DNA from: Paenibacillus glycanilyticus
GTDB lineage: Bacteria > Bacillota > Bacilli > Paenibacillales > Paenibacillaceae
Length of the DNA: 64,000 nt
Direction of reading: 5' to 3'
Assembly: GCF_030161375.1 (NCBI RefSeq)
Contig: NZ_BSSQ01000006.1
Span: 310,001 to 374,000, forward strand
The notes beneath the pieces are model-generated. The model did no database searches. It worked only from the letters and a program-made list of their open reading frames with translations, and was not told the DNA's origin. The position numbers were made by a program, and so were the translations under genes. Positions 8,770 through 17,486 of this stretch are shown piece by piece; within the stretch, counting starts at the first letter, position 1, and each line of letters begins with the position of its first letter.

Positions 8770-10755
8770 ATGCTGAAGACAACTTTAACGCTGGAAACTA
8801 TAAATGGCGTAAATATTCCGTTCCAGAATGGGATTCCCGTCCCTTCCTTCGAACCGCAGACAAGGGGGACAATAACGCTGAACGGCGAGTGGCGGAAACG
8901 CCGCCTTGCCATGGATCATGAGTTCTCGCTTGCTCCCCGTTCGAAAGAATGGCTAGCTGAGCTAGAGAGCCGTGAGGGAGACTATGTCGGGGGCACAGAC
9001 CTAGACGCTTGGCAGCCGCATCAAGTTCCATCGCCGGAAAACAACCTGACAGGGCTGCCGGAAGCGAAATCGGCAGAGACGTATGAAGACGGCGTTTGGT
9101 ACCGGAGAACGTTCACCATGGCAAGCAAATCCGAAGCGTATGCCTATACGCTTAAAGCGCTGAGCATTAGTTACGTGGCTGATATTTGGATCAACGGAAG
9201 CTGGATTGGCTGCCATGAAGGCGGGTTTACGCCATTTGCGTTTGATCTGACGGAAGTGCTGCGCGCGGGGGACAATGAGATTCGCATCCGCGTCGACAAT
9301 CCGCCGTGGGGCAGCCGTACCGATACGATCCCGGCGGTTGCGGGAACGGATTTCTTCAATTACACGGGTATTATTCAAGATCTATATATCGAAATGACGC
9401 CTCAAGCGGCCATCGTTCGGGTGGATATCGTTCCGCAAGATGTGAACGGCAAGCTGGATGTGAAGGTCGTGCTGCATAACCGCGGCAAGGATGCGGTTCA
9501 TGTAGCGCTGGCGGGAAGCTTGCTCGAAGCACATCCGGAAGCGCCCAACTTCTTGCAATCCCCGCTTGCCTCGTCGCTTATCGGCATTCCGGTCGTCACG
9601 GATAAACCAATGAATAGCGAGCTGACGTTGCAGCCGGATGAAGTACAGGCGGTACAGTTTGAAGTGATCGTCCAAGATCCGAAGTTATGGTCGGTGTGGC
9701 AGCCGAATTTGTATGTGGCGACCTTTAGACTTACCGCGGCCGGCGCGGCTACGTTGGCGCAGGATTCGTTCAGCACCCAGTTCGGCATTCGTACCGTGCG
9801 CACGGATAAGACGAGAATATTGCTGAATGGGCAATCGGTCTTCATGGCGGGCATGGCAAGACATGAAGAATGGCCGGACACCGGACGGACAGCGGCTTGG
9901 GAGCGGATTCGCACGGACCTTGAGCAAATCCGCGAGCTTAATGTCAACATGGTACGAACCGGACATTATCCAAACCATGTGTACACGTATTTGCTGCTTG
10001 ACCGGATGGGGTTGATGGCGATGAGCGAAATTCCGCTCTGGCAGTTCGAGTCGGAGCATTATGAAGCGCAGGAGGAGAAACGCCTAGCCGATCAGATGTG
10101 GCGCGAGATGGTGTTCTCCCAGTACAACCGACCGTCCGTTCTCCTGTGGAGCACGCAAAACGAATCCAAGGACGTATCGCTTCGCCTCGCCTATAACGAA
10201 CGTCTGGTCCGCGACTTGCGCGACAACTACAACGACGGCCGTCTGCTGACGCAAAGCTCGGCGGCGGATCAGCCGGGTCCTCATGATCCGTCGATGGCGC
10301 CGCTTGATGTGGCGGCTTGGACGATGTATTTTGGCATTTTCCATGGCGGGACGTATTACGAAGGGACACGGCAGTTTCTGGAGGAAGCGAACCGGATCTT
10401 CCCGGACAAACCGATCCTGAATACCGAGTTTGGCCATTGGTCCTCCGGCGGCATGGAAGGCGAGCAGGCCATTACTTATGAAGAGACGTTGCGCGCCTTA
10501 ATGGAGAAGGGGACTTTGAGCGCGGAAGGAGAAGACAATCCGGTTGGCTACGTAGCCGGGATCGACTTCTGGATTATGTACGACTGGTACGTGAACCACA
10601 ACAACTGGATTGATACATTTGGCGTTATTCATATGGACCGCAATACGGAGAAGCCGGTTGCTTCGCTCATTCGCCGGGATTACGGCGTGATCACGAGCCA
10701 TAATCGCGGTTTTGGCTGCCAGGCGCTGGAGGGGGCGGCGAATGAGAAGGTTTAG
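8770..10755 (+). CDS. Glycoside hydrolase family 2 enzyme (beta-glucuronidase/beta-galactosidase-like)
   Basis: Cytoplasmic hydrolase of 661 residues without a signal peptide. It has an N-terminal jelly-roll sugar-binding domain (about 40-210, with VADIWINGSWIGCHEGGFTP), an immunoglobulin-like middle domain, then a TIM barrel. The acid/base Glu is in WSTQNESKD and the nucleophile Glu in ILNTEFGHWS. The ATG at 8770 with GGGGAG is preferred over the open extension from 8683. It likely cleaves the terminal sugar of the imported oligosaccharide. Specificity (beta-glucuronide, galactoside, xyloside or other) is not decidable. Its last 14 bases overlap the next gene, so they are translated as one operon. 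Confidence 0.9.
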   Translation: MLKTTLTLETINGVNIPFQNGIPVPSFEPQTRGTITLNGEWRKRRLAMDHEFSLAPRSKEWLAELESREGDYVGGTDLDAWQPHQVPSPENNLTGLPEAKSAETYEDGVWYRRTFTMASKSEAYAYTLKALSISYVADIWINGSWIGCHEGGFTPFAFDLTEVLRAGDNEIRIRVDNPPWGSRTDTIPAVAGTDFFNYTGIIQDLYIEMTPQAAIVRVDIVPQDVNGKLDVKVVLHNRGKDAVHVALAGSLLEAHPEAPNFLQSPLASSLIGIPVVTDKPMNSELTLQPDEVQAVQFEVIVQDPKLWSVWQPNLYVATFRLTAAGAATLAQDSFSTQFGIRTVRTDKTRILLNGQSVFMAGMARHEEWPDTGRTAAWERIRTDLEQIRELNVNMVRTGHYPNHVYTYLLLDRMGLMAMSEIPLWQFESEHYEAQEEKRLADQMWREMVFSQYNRPSVLLWSTQNESKDVSLRLAYNERLVRDLRDNYNDGRLLTQSSAADQPGPHDPSMAPLDVAAWTMYFGIFHGGTYYEGTRQFLEEANRIFPDKPILNTEFGHWSSGGMEGEQAITYEETLRALMEKGTLSAEGEDNPVGYVAGIDFWIMYDWYVNHNNWIDTFGVIHMDRNTEKPVASLIRRDYGVITSHNRGFGCQALEGAANEKV

Positions 10756-12208
10756 TGCGGTTATGCTTCCCGTTCTCTTGGTGGCCATGCTGGCGACGGC
10801 TTGCAGCGGAGGGAATTCTGGTGGCACAAGTTCATCAAGCGGCAAGCAGGTTCAAGTATGGCTGACCACCCCGGATCGTAGTAAGCTGCTGCAGCAAGAG
10901 GAGAGTCTGAAGCTGACTAAAGCCAAGGATTCGGATTCAGAAGAGGGCGTCGTAACGATCGATGACCAGAAGGTCTATCAGCAGATGGACGGTTTTGGCG
11001 CTTCGCTCACGGATTCTTCGGCTTGGCTTATTGCGAATAAGATGAATGACGCGCAGCGCGGCGATTTGATGGGCAAACTGTTTGATCATGAACAAGGAAT
11101 TGGCATCAGCTATTTGCGCGTGCCGCTGGGCGCTTCGGATTTTGCCGTGGAGAATTATTCTTTCGATGACATGCCGGCAGGCGAGAGCGACCCGGAGCTG
11201 AAGAACTTCTCTCTCGGCCACGACAAGGAATATATCATTCCGACTCTTCAGCAGGCGCTGAAGATTAATCCGGATTTGAAGCTGATGGGCAGTCCTTGGA
11301 GCCCGCCGGGCTGGATGAAAACAACGGATTCCGTTATTGGCGGCAGTCTGAAGCAGGAGGCATATGAGCCGTTTGCGAATTATTTGGTGAAGATCATTCA
11401 GGGCTACGAAGCGGAAGGCGTTCCGTTTGACGCGATTACGCTTCAGAATGAGCCGCATTATACGCCGGAGGACTATCCGGGTATGCGGATGGAGCCACTG
11501 GAGCAGGCAGAATTGATTAAGAATGATGTCGGCCCCGCATTTGAGAAGAACAACATTAAGTCCAAGATCGTCATCTGGGACCATAACTGGGATGAGCCGT
11601 ATTACCCGCTGACGATTCTGAATGATCCGGATGCTTTGAAATATGTGGACGGGACGGCTTTTCACGGTTATGCGGGAGAGGTTGGCAACCAAGCTCAGGT
11701 GCATGACGCGTATCCGGACAAAAATCTTTATTTCACCGAGAGCAGCGGCGGCGCATGGTCGACGGACTTCGGCGGCAATCTCAAATGGGATATGGAAAAT
11801 CTCATTATCGGCGCAACGCGCAACTGGGCGAAGGTGGTCCTGAAGTGGAACCTGGCGCTAGATGAGAACTACGGTCCAACGATTGGCGGCTGCAAGGATT
11901 GCATGGGCGTCGTGACGATTAACCAAGGAACCGGCGATGTCACTTTGAACTCGGAATATTACTCGTTTGGCCATGCGAGTAAATTCGTCAAATCCGGGGC
12001 TTACCGGATTGAATCCGGCGAGTCGGTTAGCGGTGGGATTGAACAGGTGGCATTCAAAAATCCGGACGGCTCGATTGTACTCGTCGCGCTTAACGCGGCT
12101 GGCGAAGATCAAGAACTGAAGGTAAAGATCGGCGGCCAATTGTTTGCCTACACGATGCCTGCAGGGGCTGTAGCTACGTTTGTGCTGCCGGGAACGGATC
12201 GCAAGTAA
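10742..12208 (+). CDS. Exported GH30 glycosidase, lipoprotein
   Basis: Glycoside hydrolase family 30 protein of 488 residues. The ATG at 10742 has GGAGGGGGC just upstream and gives a signal peptide ending in the lipobox ATAC (Cys20), so the enzyme is probably anchored outside the cell. The barrel carries the acid/base Glu in TLQNEPHYTPEDYP and the nucleophile Glu in LYFTESSGG, and SPWSPPGWMKT is a family hallmark. A C-terminal beta domain (about 410-488) ends in PAGAVATFVLP. GH30 covers glucosylceramidases, beta-1,6-glucanases and some xylan enzymes; the QNEP/TESS pattern fits the first two best. It overlaps the GH2 stop by 14 bases and is followed by a second GH30. Confidence 0.92.
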   Translation: MRRFSAVMLPVLLVAMLATACSGGNSGGTSSSSGKQVQVWLTTPDRSKLLQQEESLKLTKAKDSDSEEGVVTIDDQKVYQQMDGFGASLTDSSAWLIANKMNDAQRGDLMGKLFDHEQGIGISYLRVPLGASDFAVENYSFDDMPAGESDPELKNFSLGHDKEYIIPTLQQALKINPDLKLMGSPWSPPGWMKTTDSVIGGSLKQEAYEPFANYLVKIIQGYEAEGVPFDAITLQNEPHYTPEDYPGMRMEPLEQAELIKNDVGPAFEKNNIKSKIVIWDHNWDEPYYPLTILNDPDALKYVDGTAFHGYAGEVGNQAQVHDAYPDKNLYFTESSGGAWSTDFGGNLKWDMENLIIGATRNWAKVVLKWNLALDENYGPTIGGCKDCMGVVTINQGTGDVTLNSEYYSFGHASKFVKSGAYRIESGESVSGGIEQVAFKNPDGSIVLVALNAAGEDQELKVKIGGQLFAYTMPAGAVATFVLPGTDRK

Positions 12209-12238
12209 ATTAGTAGAGGGTTAGAGGAGGAGACGACA

Positions 12239-13612
12239 ATGTCTACGCTTCATACAGTTGAAACTTGGCTCAGCTCGGAGCTCGCGCCGGGCAATAATCG
12301 TTGGTTCGAAGGTCCGGCAGTCCCCGATTATGCCTTAAGCAATCAGTCGGCAATCGCGTTAACCGCTCCTTCGGTCTCGGATTTAACGACCATCCTGGTA
12401 ACGCCGGGCCATACGTATCAGCAGATGCTTGGCATCGGCACGTCGGTTGAAGAAACAACGATTCATAATTTGCTGAAGATGGATCCGGCTTCGCGGGACC
12501 GGTTCATCCAGCAACTGGCGGACAAGGAGAATGGTCTAGGCTTTAATCTGTTCCGGATTACGATTGGAACATCGGATTTTACGGCTCAGCCGTTTTATAC
12601 GTATAACGATCTCCCGGAGGGGGAGACGGACTTTGAGATGGAGCATTTCTCCATTCAGAAAGATATCGACTTGTCGATCATAGAGACGGTTCAACAGTTG
12701 CTGAAGGCTGCGCCCGATGCGAGGATATTTGCTTCGCCTTGGAGCCCTCCGGCTTGGATGAAGACAAACGGAGATCTGAAGCGGGGAAGTTTGAAGGAAG
12801 GCATTGAATATACCGAAGCGCTGGCGAGATATTATCGCCTAGCTATTCAAGCATTCGAGGAGCATGGCATCCCGGTCTGCGCGATGACGCTGCAGAACGA
12901 ACCGCTGCTCGAGACGGATTATCCAAGCTGTTATATGTCGCCGGAGCGCCAACAGGAGCTTGCGATTGCGCTGAAGCGGGAGTTCGAAGAGCATAACCTG
13001 ACGACCGAGCTGTGGATCTTCGATCATAACTTTGCGGATGCGATGGGTTACGTGACGCCCATCTTGAATGATTCGGAAGGTTATGCGGCCGTAGACGGCA
13101 TTGCGCTCCATGATTATGACGGCTCGCCGGAAGTCATGAGCGAGATTCATGCGGCCTACCCGGAGAAGCCGATTTATTTGACCGAGCGCTCCCTCTGGGG
13201 AACGGCCGGCGCGGACCGGATGGCGCAATACTTCCGCAATTATGCCTGCAGCTACAATGCTTGGGTAACAATGCTAGACAGCCGGATCGGCACGCATCAA
13301 TGGCTTGGCCAACCGGGCCCAACGATGCTCGTGCAGGATGCCGACGAACCAAACCGCTCCTGGCGTACGCCGGAATTCAACCTCATTGCCCAGTACTCCC
13401 GATTTGTCGAGCGTGGCGCTTATCGAATCGGCAGCAATTACGGCTCGCGGGAGACGGTTACGAACGTCGCGTTCCGCAACCCGGACGGCACGATTGTCCT
13501 AGTTGCCATCAACAGGACGGCGGAGGAGCAGCCATTCCGCGTGCTCTGCGAAGGCAAACAATTCGTCGCGACCCTCCCGGCAGGAAGCGTGGGGACCTAC
13601 CTCTGGAAGTAG
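12239..13612 (+). CDS. Cytoplasmic GH30 glycosidase, paralogue of the exported one
   Basis: Family 30 hydrolase of 457 residues with no signal peptide, so probably intracellular. The acid/base Glu is in TLQNEPLLETDYP, the nucleophile Glu in IYLTERSLWG, and the same SPWSPPAWMKT signature is present. The C-terminal beta domain ends LPAGSVGTYLW, parallel to its upstream neighbour. The ATG follows AGAGGAGGAG. Having one GH30 outside and one inside suggests a polymer cut at the surface, short products imported and then finished inside together with the GH2 enzyme. That division of labour is inferred from the presence or absence of a signal peptide. Confidence 0.9.
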   Translation: MSTLHTVETWLSSELAPGNNRWFEGPAVPDYALSNQSAIALTAPSVSDLTTILVTPGHTYQQMLGIGTSVEETTIHNLLKMDPASRDRFIQQLADKENGLGFNLFRITIGTSDFTAQPFYTYNDLPEGETDFEMEHFSIQKDIDLSIIETVQQLLKAAPDARIFASPWSPPAWMKTNGDLKRGSLKEGIEYTEALARYYRLAIQAFEEHGIPVCAMTLQNEPLLETDYPSCYMSPERQQELAIALKREFEEHNLTTELWIFDHNFADAMGYVTPILNDSEGYAAVDGIALHDYDGSPEVMSEIHAAYPEKPIYLTERSLWGTAGADRMAQYFRNYACSYNAWVTMLDSRIGTHQWLGQPGPTMLVQDADEPNRSWRTPEFNLIAQYSRFVERGAYRIGSNYGSRETVTNVAFRNPDGTIVLVAINRTAEEQPFRVLCEGKQFVATLPAGSVGTYLWK

Positions 13613-13640
13613 GAGATAGTTGAATAAGCAGAAACGGATA

Positions 13641-13678
13641 CCGTTCTTGAACCTTCTGGTTCGAGAACGGTTTTTTTT
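13641..13678 (+). terminator. Rho-independent terminator of the GH2-GH30 operon
   Basis: Stem CCGTTCTTGAACC/GGTTCGAGAACGG (one G-T pair), 4-base loop, then eight T. Confidence 0.92.
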
Positions 13679-13881
13679 GCGTGACAAGTTCGTCGAAAAA
13701 ATTGTCAGCAAGACAGATATTTTGGCGGGAGCGGGCATACATTGTAAAACTACGCGCGATAACGTGCGAGCGAAGGCAGTCACGCTATATTAGCATGGCT
13801 GCTTCTGGCGTCGAAGCGACGCAGTTATCCATGCCGAGTGGGACCGGAATAAGTTCTAATGGAATAAGGACTTGGGTACGG

Positions 13882-13910
13882 TTGACAGTGCCATTGAGAA
13901 TAGTTATCAT
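13882..13910 (+). promoter_or_regulatory. Sigma-A promoter of the iron-responsive operon
   Basis: TTGACA at 13882-13887, a 17-bp spacer and TATCAT at 13905-13910. The Fur box at 13925 covers the expected start point. The 200 bases before it (13679-13881) show no gene. Confidence 0.8.
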
Positions 13911-13924
13911 ATATTTAACGAAAC

Positions 13925-13939
13925 TGATAATCATTATCA
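13925..13939. promoter_or_regulatory. Fur box, perfect 7-1-7
   Basis: TGATAATCATTATCA matches the Bacillus 7-1-7 Fur consensus at every position. It lies 15 bases after the -10 element, so iron-loaded Fur would block transcription start. It is 99 bases before the first open frame of the operon. Confidence 0.9.
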
Positions 13940-14037
13940 ATAGATATGGCTAGTGGATAGGATGTTGCTGACAAACGAGCGACGGCTGCCAACCGGGTTA
14001 ATAACCCGGCTTCGCAAGAAAGGGAGGTTCGAAAACG

Positions 14038-14196
14038 TTGGGGTTGTTGTATGAGATGGTTGTGAAGAAGAAGCAGTCCATGAAGCCAAAGAAGATTATC
14101 CCTCAGCCGGAGCAGCATGAACGGGGTTCAAACCCTTGGGCAGTGGAGTCCATCACCATTCATGCGGCGAATGAGAGGAAAGAGCAGAAGAAGTGA
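14038..14196 (+). CDS. 52-residue basic peptide, first gene of the Fur-controlled operon
   Basis: A TTG start at 14038 follows AGGGAGG at 8-base spacing, giving MGLLYEMVVKKK and ending HAANERKEQKK. It is rich in Lys, Glu and Gln, with no membrane segment and no cysteine. It precedes the beta-propeller gene. The good ribosome site and position make it a plausible real gene, but no family was recognised. It could also be a leader that couples translation to the next gene. Confidence 0.55.
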   Translation: MGLLYEMVVKKKQSMKPKKIIPQPEQHERGSNPWAVESITIHAANERKEQKK

Positions 14197-14223
14197 GCCT
14201 GCGGGAGCGGGCATTACATAGCA

Positions 14224-15093
14224 TTGGAGTTGAAGAAGGTTATGAAGGAAGGTCGGTTTAATCAGAACGGCCAGTCTGAACATACGGCGGAACAGGCGAA
14301 TAACGAAGGAAAGCCGTGGAACTGGATGCTGTTTCCTTTTTCCTCGGTGAGAGTTAGCCATGAGACCATAATAGCCGCTTCCGTCGGTTATGGCATATAC
14401 GAAATTGATGAATACGGAGAATGGACGAAGCTGGCCACGGGGCTGCCGCCACATGCGACTGTGAACCGGCTTCAGCTGCATAGCGGCGTTTTGCATGCTT
14501 GCACGAGTGATGGATTGTACCTATACGAAGACGAGGAATGGGTGGATACGGGGCTAGCTGTTCCGTGCTCCCAATACCGTATGCTTGGCGGAACCGGTTA
14601 TGCGGCTACCGAATACGGGCTTTGGTCGGAAGTTCGGGGCGAGTGGCAAAAGTTCGCGTGTCCAGGCAAAAAAGTGTTCGATTTCATGAACCTGCCCCAA
14701 TATCTTGTCGTTGGCCATGAGAGCGGCATTGCGCTATACGACCGGTTTATGGATGAATGGGCCGAGTTCGAGCTGAACCGCGCCGTAACAAGCTTATCCG
14801 TATTTCGCGGCTTCTTGATCGGGGCAAGCGATAAGGGAGAATTGCTGGTTGGAGATAAAAGAGGACGTTTCGAACGGATCCGCTTCAGCGGCAAGTTTAT
14901 TTTCTCCGTCGTCTCTATCGGCATTGATACGTATGTGTGCACCGATCACGGTTTATTCCGACTTAGCATGATTCAGGACCGGGTTATGTTATTGTCGGTG
15001 AAGCTTGGTTTTCCGGTGACGGATGTTGAACTGAAGGATGGCAGATTGTACATGGCGACCTTGTTCCAAGGGATTCAGTACATGGATGTATAG
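14224..15093 (+). CDS. Cytoplasmic beta-propeller protein
   Basis: About 289 residues made of six or seven repeats of some 40 residues. Each repeat has a short strand like LHACTSDGLYLY or TYVCTDHGLFRL, then an acidic turn and a W or F (EWTKL, EWVDT, EWQKF, EWAEF). This is the pattern of a small beta-propeller. There is no signal peptide or membrane segment. Starts are unclear: TTG 14224 or ATG 14242, both with weak ribosome sites. It sits between the 52-residue peptide and the flavodoxin in the Fur-controlled operon, so it may act as a scaffold or binding protein in iron starvation; that role is inference. Confidence 0.75.
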   Translation: MELKKVMKEGRFNQNGQSEHTAEQANNEGKPWNWMLFPFSSVRVSHETIIAASVGYGIYEIDEYGEWTKLATGLPPHATVNRLQLHSGVLHACTSDGLYLYEDEEWVDTGLAVPCSQYRMLGGTGYAATEYGLWSEVRGEWQKFACPGKKVFDFMNLPQYLVVGHESGIALYDRFMDEWAEFELNRAVTSLSVFRGFLIGASDKGELLVGDKRGRFERIRFSGKFIFSVVSIGIDTYVCTDHGLFRLSMIQDRVMLLSVKLGFPVTDVELKDGRLYMATLFQGIQYMDV

Positions 15094-15123
15094 ATGCTTC
15101 GCAATTCTTTATAGGAGGTAGTC

Positions 15124-15576
15124 ATGAAGGTCATTGTGGCGTACGCAAGTTTGACGGGGAATACGGAGGAAATGGCGGAGGCCATTGCCGCCGGGGCAAG
15201 AGAGGCAGGAGCCGAGGTTGCGGTGAGAGACGCTTACGACGCGGATGCATCCGAACTTGATCAATATGACGGCATCGCGGTAGGTGCTTATACTTGGGGA
15301 GACGGCGAGCTGCCCGATGAATTTATCGATTTCTACGAGGCATTGGACCATCTGGATTTGAGCGGACGCAAAGCGATAGTATTTGGTTCAGGGGACTCTT
15401 CTTATCCTATTTTTTGCGGAGCGGTAGATACGATAGAACAGAAGCTGAAAGAGCTAGGCGCGGAGCTTGTTGCACCAGGCGTGAAGGTTGAGTTTGATCC
15501 GTCCAAGGACGAGATCGGGCAATGCCGGTTGGTTGGCAGGCTCATTGCCGGAGACGTGGTTACGGCAGCAAGTTAG
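15124..15576 (+). CDS. Short-chain flavodoxin
   Basis: FMN electron carrier of 150 residues. The phosphate-binding loop SLTGNTEE is near residue 9, the AYTWGDGELPD loop stacks on the isoalloxazine, and FGSGDSSYPIFCGAVD is the third FMN-contact segment. The length fits short-chain flavodoxins. ATG follows ATAGGAGG. It lies behind a perfect Fur box, which fits the known replacement of ferredoxin by flavodoxin when iron is scarce. Its partner may be the cysteine-cluster protein encoded directly after it. Confidence 0.95.
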   Translation: MKVIVAYASLTGNTEEMAEAIAAGAREAGAEVAVRDAYDADASELDQYDGIAVGAYTWGDGELPDEFIDFYEALDHLDLSGRKAIVFGSGDSSYPIFCGAVDTIEQKLKELGAELVAPGVKVEFDPSKDEIGQCRLVGRLIAGDVVTAAS

Positions 15577-15608
15577 AGTGCGGGAAATACCCGGAGGAGG
15601 TGGCCGGC

Positions 15609-16388
15609 TTGAATGCTGCGGCGAAAGGGACGGTAATTGAAGACTATAAGCTGGAGGAGCTCCTGCGATGTCCGTACCGGTATGCCAAGCGGCAGGAGGC
15701 TGCGCCATCGGCAAAGGCGGAAGTGAATTGGATGCAGCTTGCCCAGCTGGCTGTCAGCTATGTGGTGAATGCTTTTTATACGACGCCGGCGGAGGAGCGG
15801 TCTAGGTTCTCGATCCCGGAAATGCTGGAGCGCTGGTGGACCAACAAGGTATCAAAGTTCGAATCTCCGGAACATTACTGGTCGGTGAAGCAGCAACTGA
15901 TTGACGGACTGTCCTCCTTGTTTGTGACGGAAATGTCCGCGGTTCCGATTATTTTGTTCGAGCAGCATCAGACGGTTGTGCCGGAACTTCAGGCGGAGCT
16001 GGTGCAAATCTTTCAACTCGTACTTAACGACAATGACGGAGAACCCGCCGATTATATCGTTCGCAAATATATCGTGGACGAAGATGAAGACATGATTCTC
16101 TTATTTCAACATTTAACGGCTGTTTTTTGCTCAAGCGCATTTGGACGGCTTCCCTCCCGGATTGAAGTGTTCCCCGTATTAGGCGGAAAAAGCCGCATCG
16201 TGCATCCGACAGCGGAGACGCTTAGGCAGTCGATGGATTATATGAATCTCGCCGCCGGCTTTATGCCGGAAGCAGACTCTGGGCGCGGGCCGCTCCGCAA
16301 GGCGGCAGGTTCCGCGGAATGCCGCCGCTGCCCGTTTATTGAGGAATGCGCAAAGCCGCCGGAAGCGGCGGAAGCGCTATTGATGTAA
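15609..16388 (+). CDS. Cysteine-cluster protein of PD-(D/E)XK/Cas4-like fold, apparently without active site
   Basis: Protein of 259 residues from a TTG at 15609 that follows GGAGGAGG by 8 bases; the frame is open upstream into the flavodoxin gene. The N-terminal LEELLRCPYRYAKR and C-terminal AECRRCPFIEECAKPP (CxxCx5C) together give the four cysteines seen in AddB/Cas4-type nucleases that hold a 4Fe-4S cluster. The region that should carry the catalytic Asp and Glu-x-Lys reads IFQLVLNDNDG and YIVRKYIV, so the key acids look replaced, while the Gln of FQHL is kept. A structural or redox role with the upstream flavodoxin is possible. The fold call is by motif only. Confidence 0.65.
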   Translation: MNAAAKGTVIEDYKLEELLRCPYRYAKRQEAAPSAKAEVNWMQLAQLAVSYVVNAFYTTPAEERSRFSIPEMLERWWTNKVSKFESPEHYWSVKQQLIDGLSSLFVTEMSAVPIILFEQHQTVVPELQAELVQIFQLVLNDNDGEPADYIVRKYIVDEDEDMILLFQHLTAVFCSSAFGRLPSRIEVFPVLGGKSRIVHPTAETLRQSMDYMNLAAGFMPEADSGRGPLRKAAGSAECRRCPFIEECAKPPEAAEALLM

Positions 16389-16395
16389 AGCCAAG

Positions 16396-16434
16396 CAGCT
16401 CTATTCTTCTTTCAGAGGAATAGGGCTGTTTTTT
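16396..16434 (+). terminator. Terminator of the Fur-controlled operon
   Basis: Stem CAGCTCTATTC/GAATAGGGCTG (one T-G pair) followed by six T. Confidence 0.85.
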
Positions 16435-16539
16435 CATAGTCGAAGATTGTAGACAAATGGCAGCGATTTCGGTAACATGGCAGATAGATTTCTAGATTTT
16501 TGCATACATACACACATATCAGACAACAAGGAGAGGTTA

Positions 16540-17391
16540 ATGGTGTCAGAGGAATTGCTGCTCACGTTTCGGTCGCCGCCGCTGCCGTTTTTCATAGAAT
16601 CGAACCGGAGAACGTATCTGGCGGGGGAGGAGCATCCAAACCGGACGAATCTTGGCGTATTTGATCTGTTGTTTGTGCAACAGGGCTCGCTGTACATCGC
16701 CGAGGAGGGCAAGCGTTGGACGTTGAATGCCGGGGACGTGTTGATCCTGCGGCCTGACAGGTGGCATTACTCGTACAAGCCTTGCGAGGAAGAAACCGTG
16801 TTTGATTGGGTGCATTTCCAGACGGTTGGGGCTTGGGAGGAAACGGAAGGAAGCCAAGGCTCGCTGCGCGGGGATTATTATACATACGCCATTCGTTTGC
16901 CGAAAAAAATGCACTTGTCCTTCCCGGACGAAGCGAAACTTCTCTTCTCCCAGCTGCATGATGCGGCGCAAAGCTCCTCGCATGGCGCTTTCTGGGAACG
17001 CCAGCAACGTTTTCTCCATTTGCTGCAGATGCTGGATGAAGGCTGGCGTTCGGATGCGGCTAAGGCTGGCGTATCGGTTGCGGAACGCGCCGCCGCCTAT
17101 TTGAAAATGAACTACCGCGGCGTCATTACCAATACGATGCTGAGCGAAGCGCTTCAGCTGCATACGAATTACATAACCCGCTGCATGACGGAAGTGTTCG
17201 GCTGTACGCCGCAGCAGTATTTGCTGTATTACAGGCTGGACCAGGCGAAGTTATTGCTGATCAAGACGGACTGGCCGATCGCAAGAGTGGCGGAGGAGAC
17301 CGGCTTTAAGCAAACACCGCATTTCTCCAGGCTTTTTGCCGCGCAGACCGGCATGCCGCCGCTCAAATTCCGCAAACGCTTTACGAATTAA
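16540..17391 (+). CDS. AraC-family transcriptional regulator
   Basis: Regulator of 283 residues with an N-terminal cupin-like sensing domain (LFVQQGSLYIAEEGKRWTLN, GDVLILRPDRWHYSY) and two C-terminal helix-turn-helix motifs; the second reads IARVAEETGFKQTPHFSRLF and ends TGMPPLKFRKRF. ATG 16540 follows AAGGAG by 6 bases; the in-frame ATG at 16477 has no ribosome site. This class usually controls sugar uptake or hydrolase genes. No target is adjacent, so the regulated genes are unknown. Confidence 0.92.
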   Translation: MVSEELLLTFRSPPLPFFIESNRRTYLAGEEHPNRTNLGVFDLLFVQQGSLYIAEEGKRWTLNAGDVLILRPDRWHYSYKPCEEETVFDWVHFQTVGAWEETEGSQGSLRGDYYTYAIRLPKKMHLSFPDEAKLLFSQLHDAAQSSSHGAFWERQQRFLHLLQMLDEGWRSDAAKAGVSVAERAAAYLKMNYRGVITNTMLSEALQLHTNYITRCMTEVFGCTPQQYLLYYRLDQAKLLLIKTDWPIARVAEETGFKQTPHFSRLFAAQTGMPPLKFRKRFTN

Positions 17392-17486
17392 TGGAAGAGG
17401 CAATTATAAATTCATTGTGATCGAACGCATAATTGACCTGTGCTTAAGCAAATACTTGGTAAAAAAGCACAGGGGGCCAAGGAATT

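Noticed and set aside
15609..16388. Active Cas4 nuclease of a CRISPR system
   Set aside because: No CRISPR or cas genes nearby and the catalytic acids are not visible; only the cysteine layout is shared.
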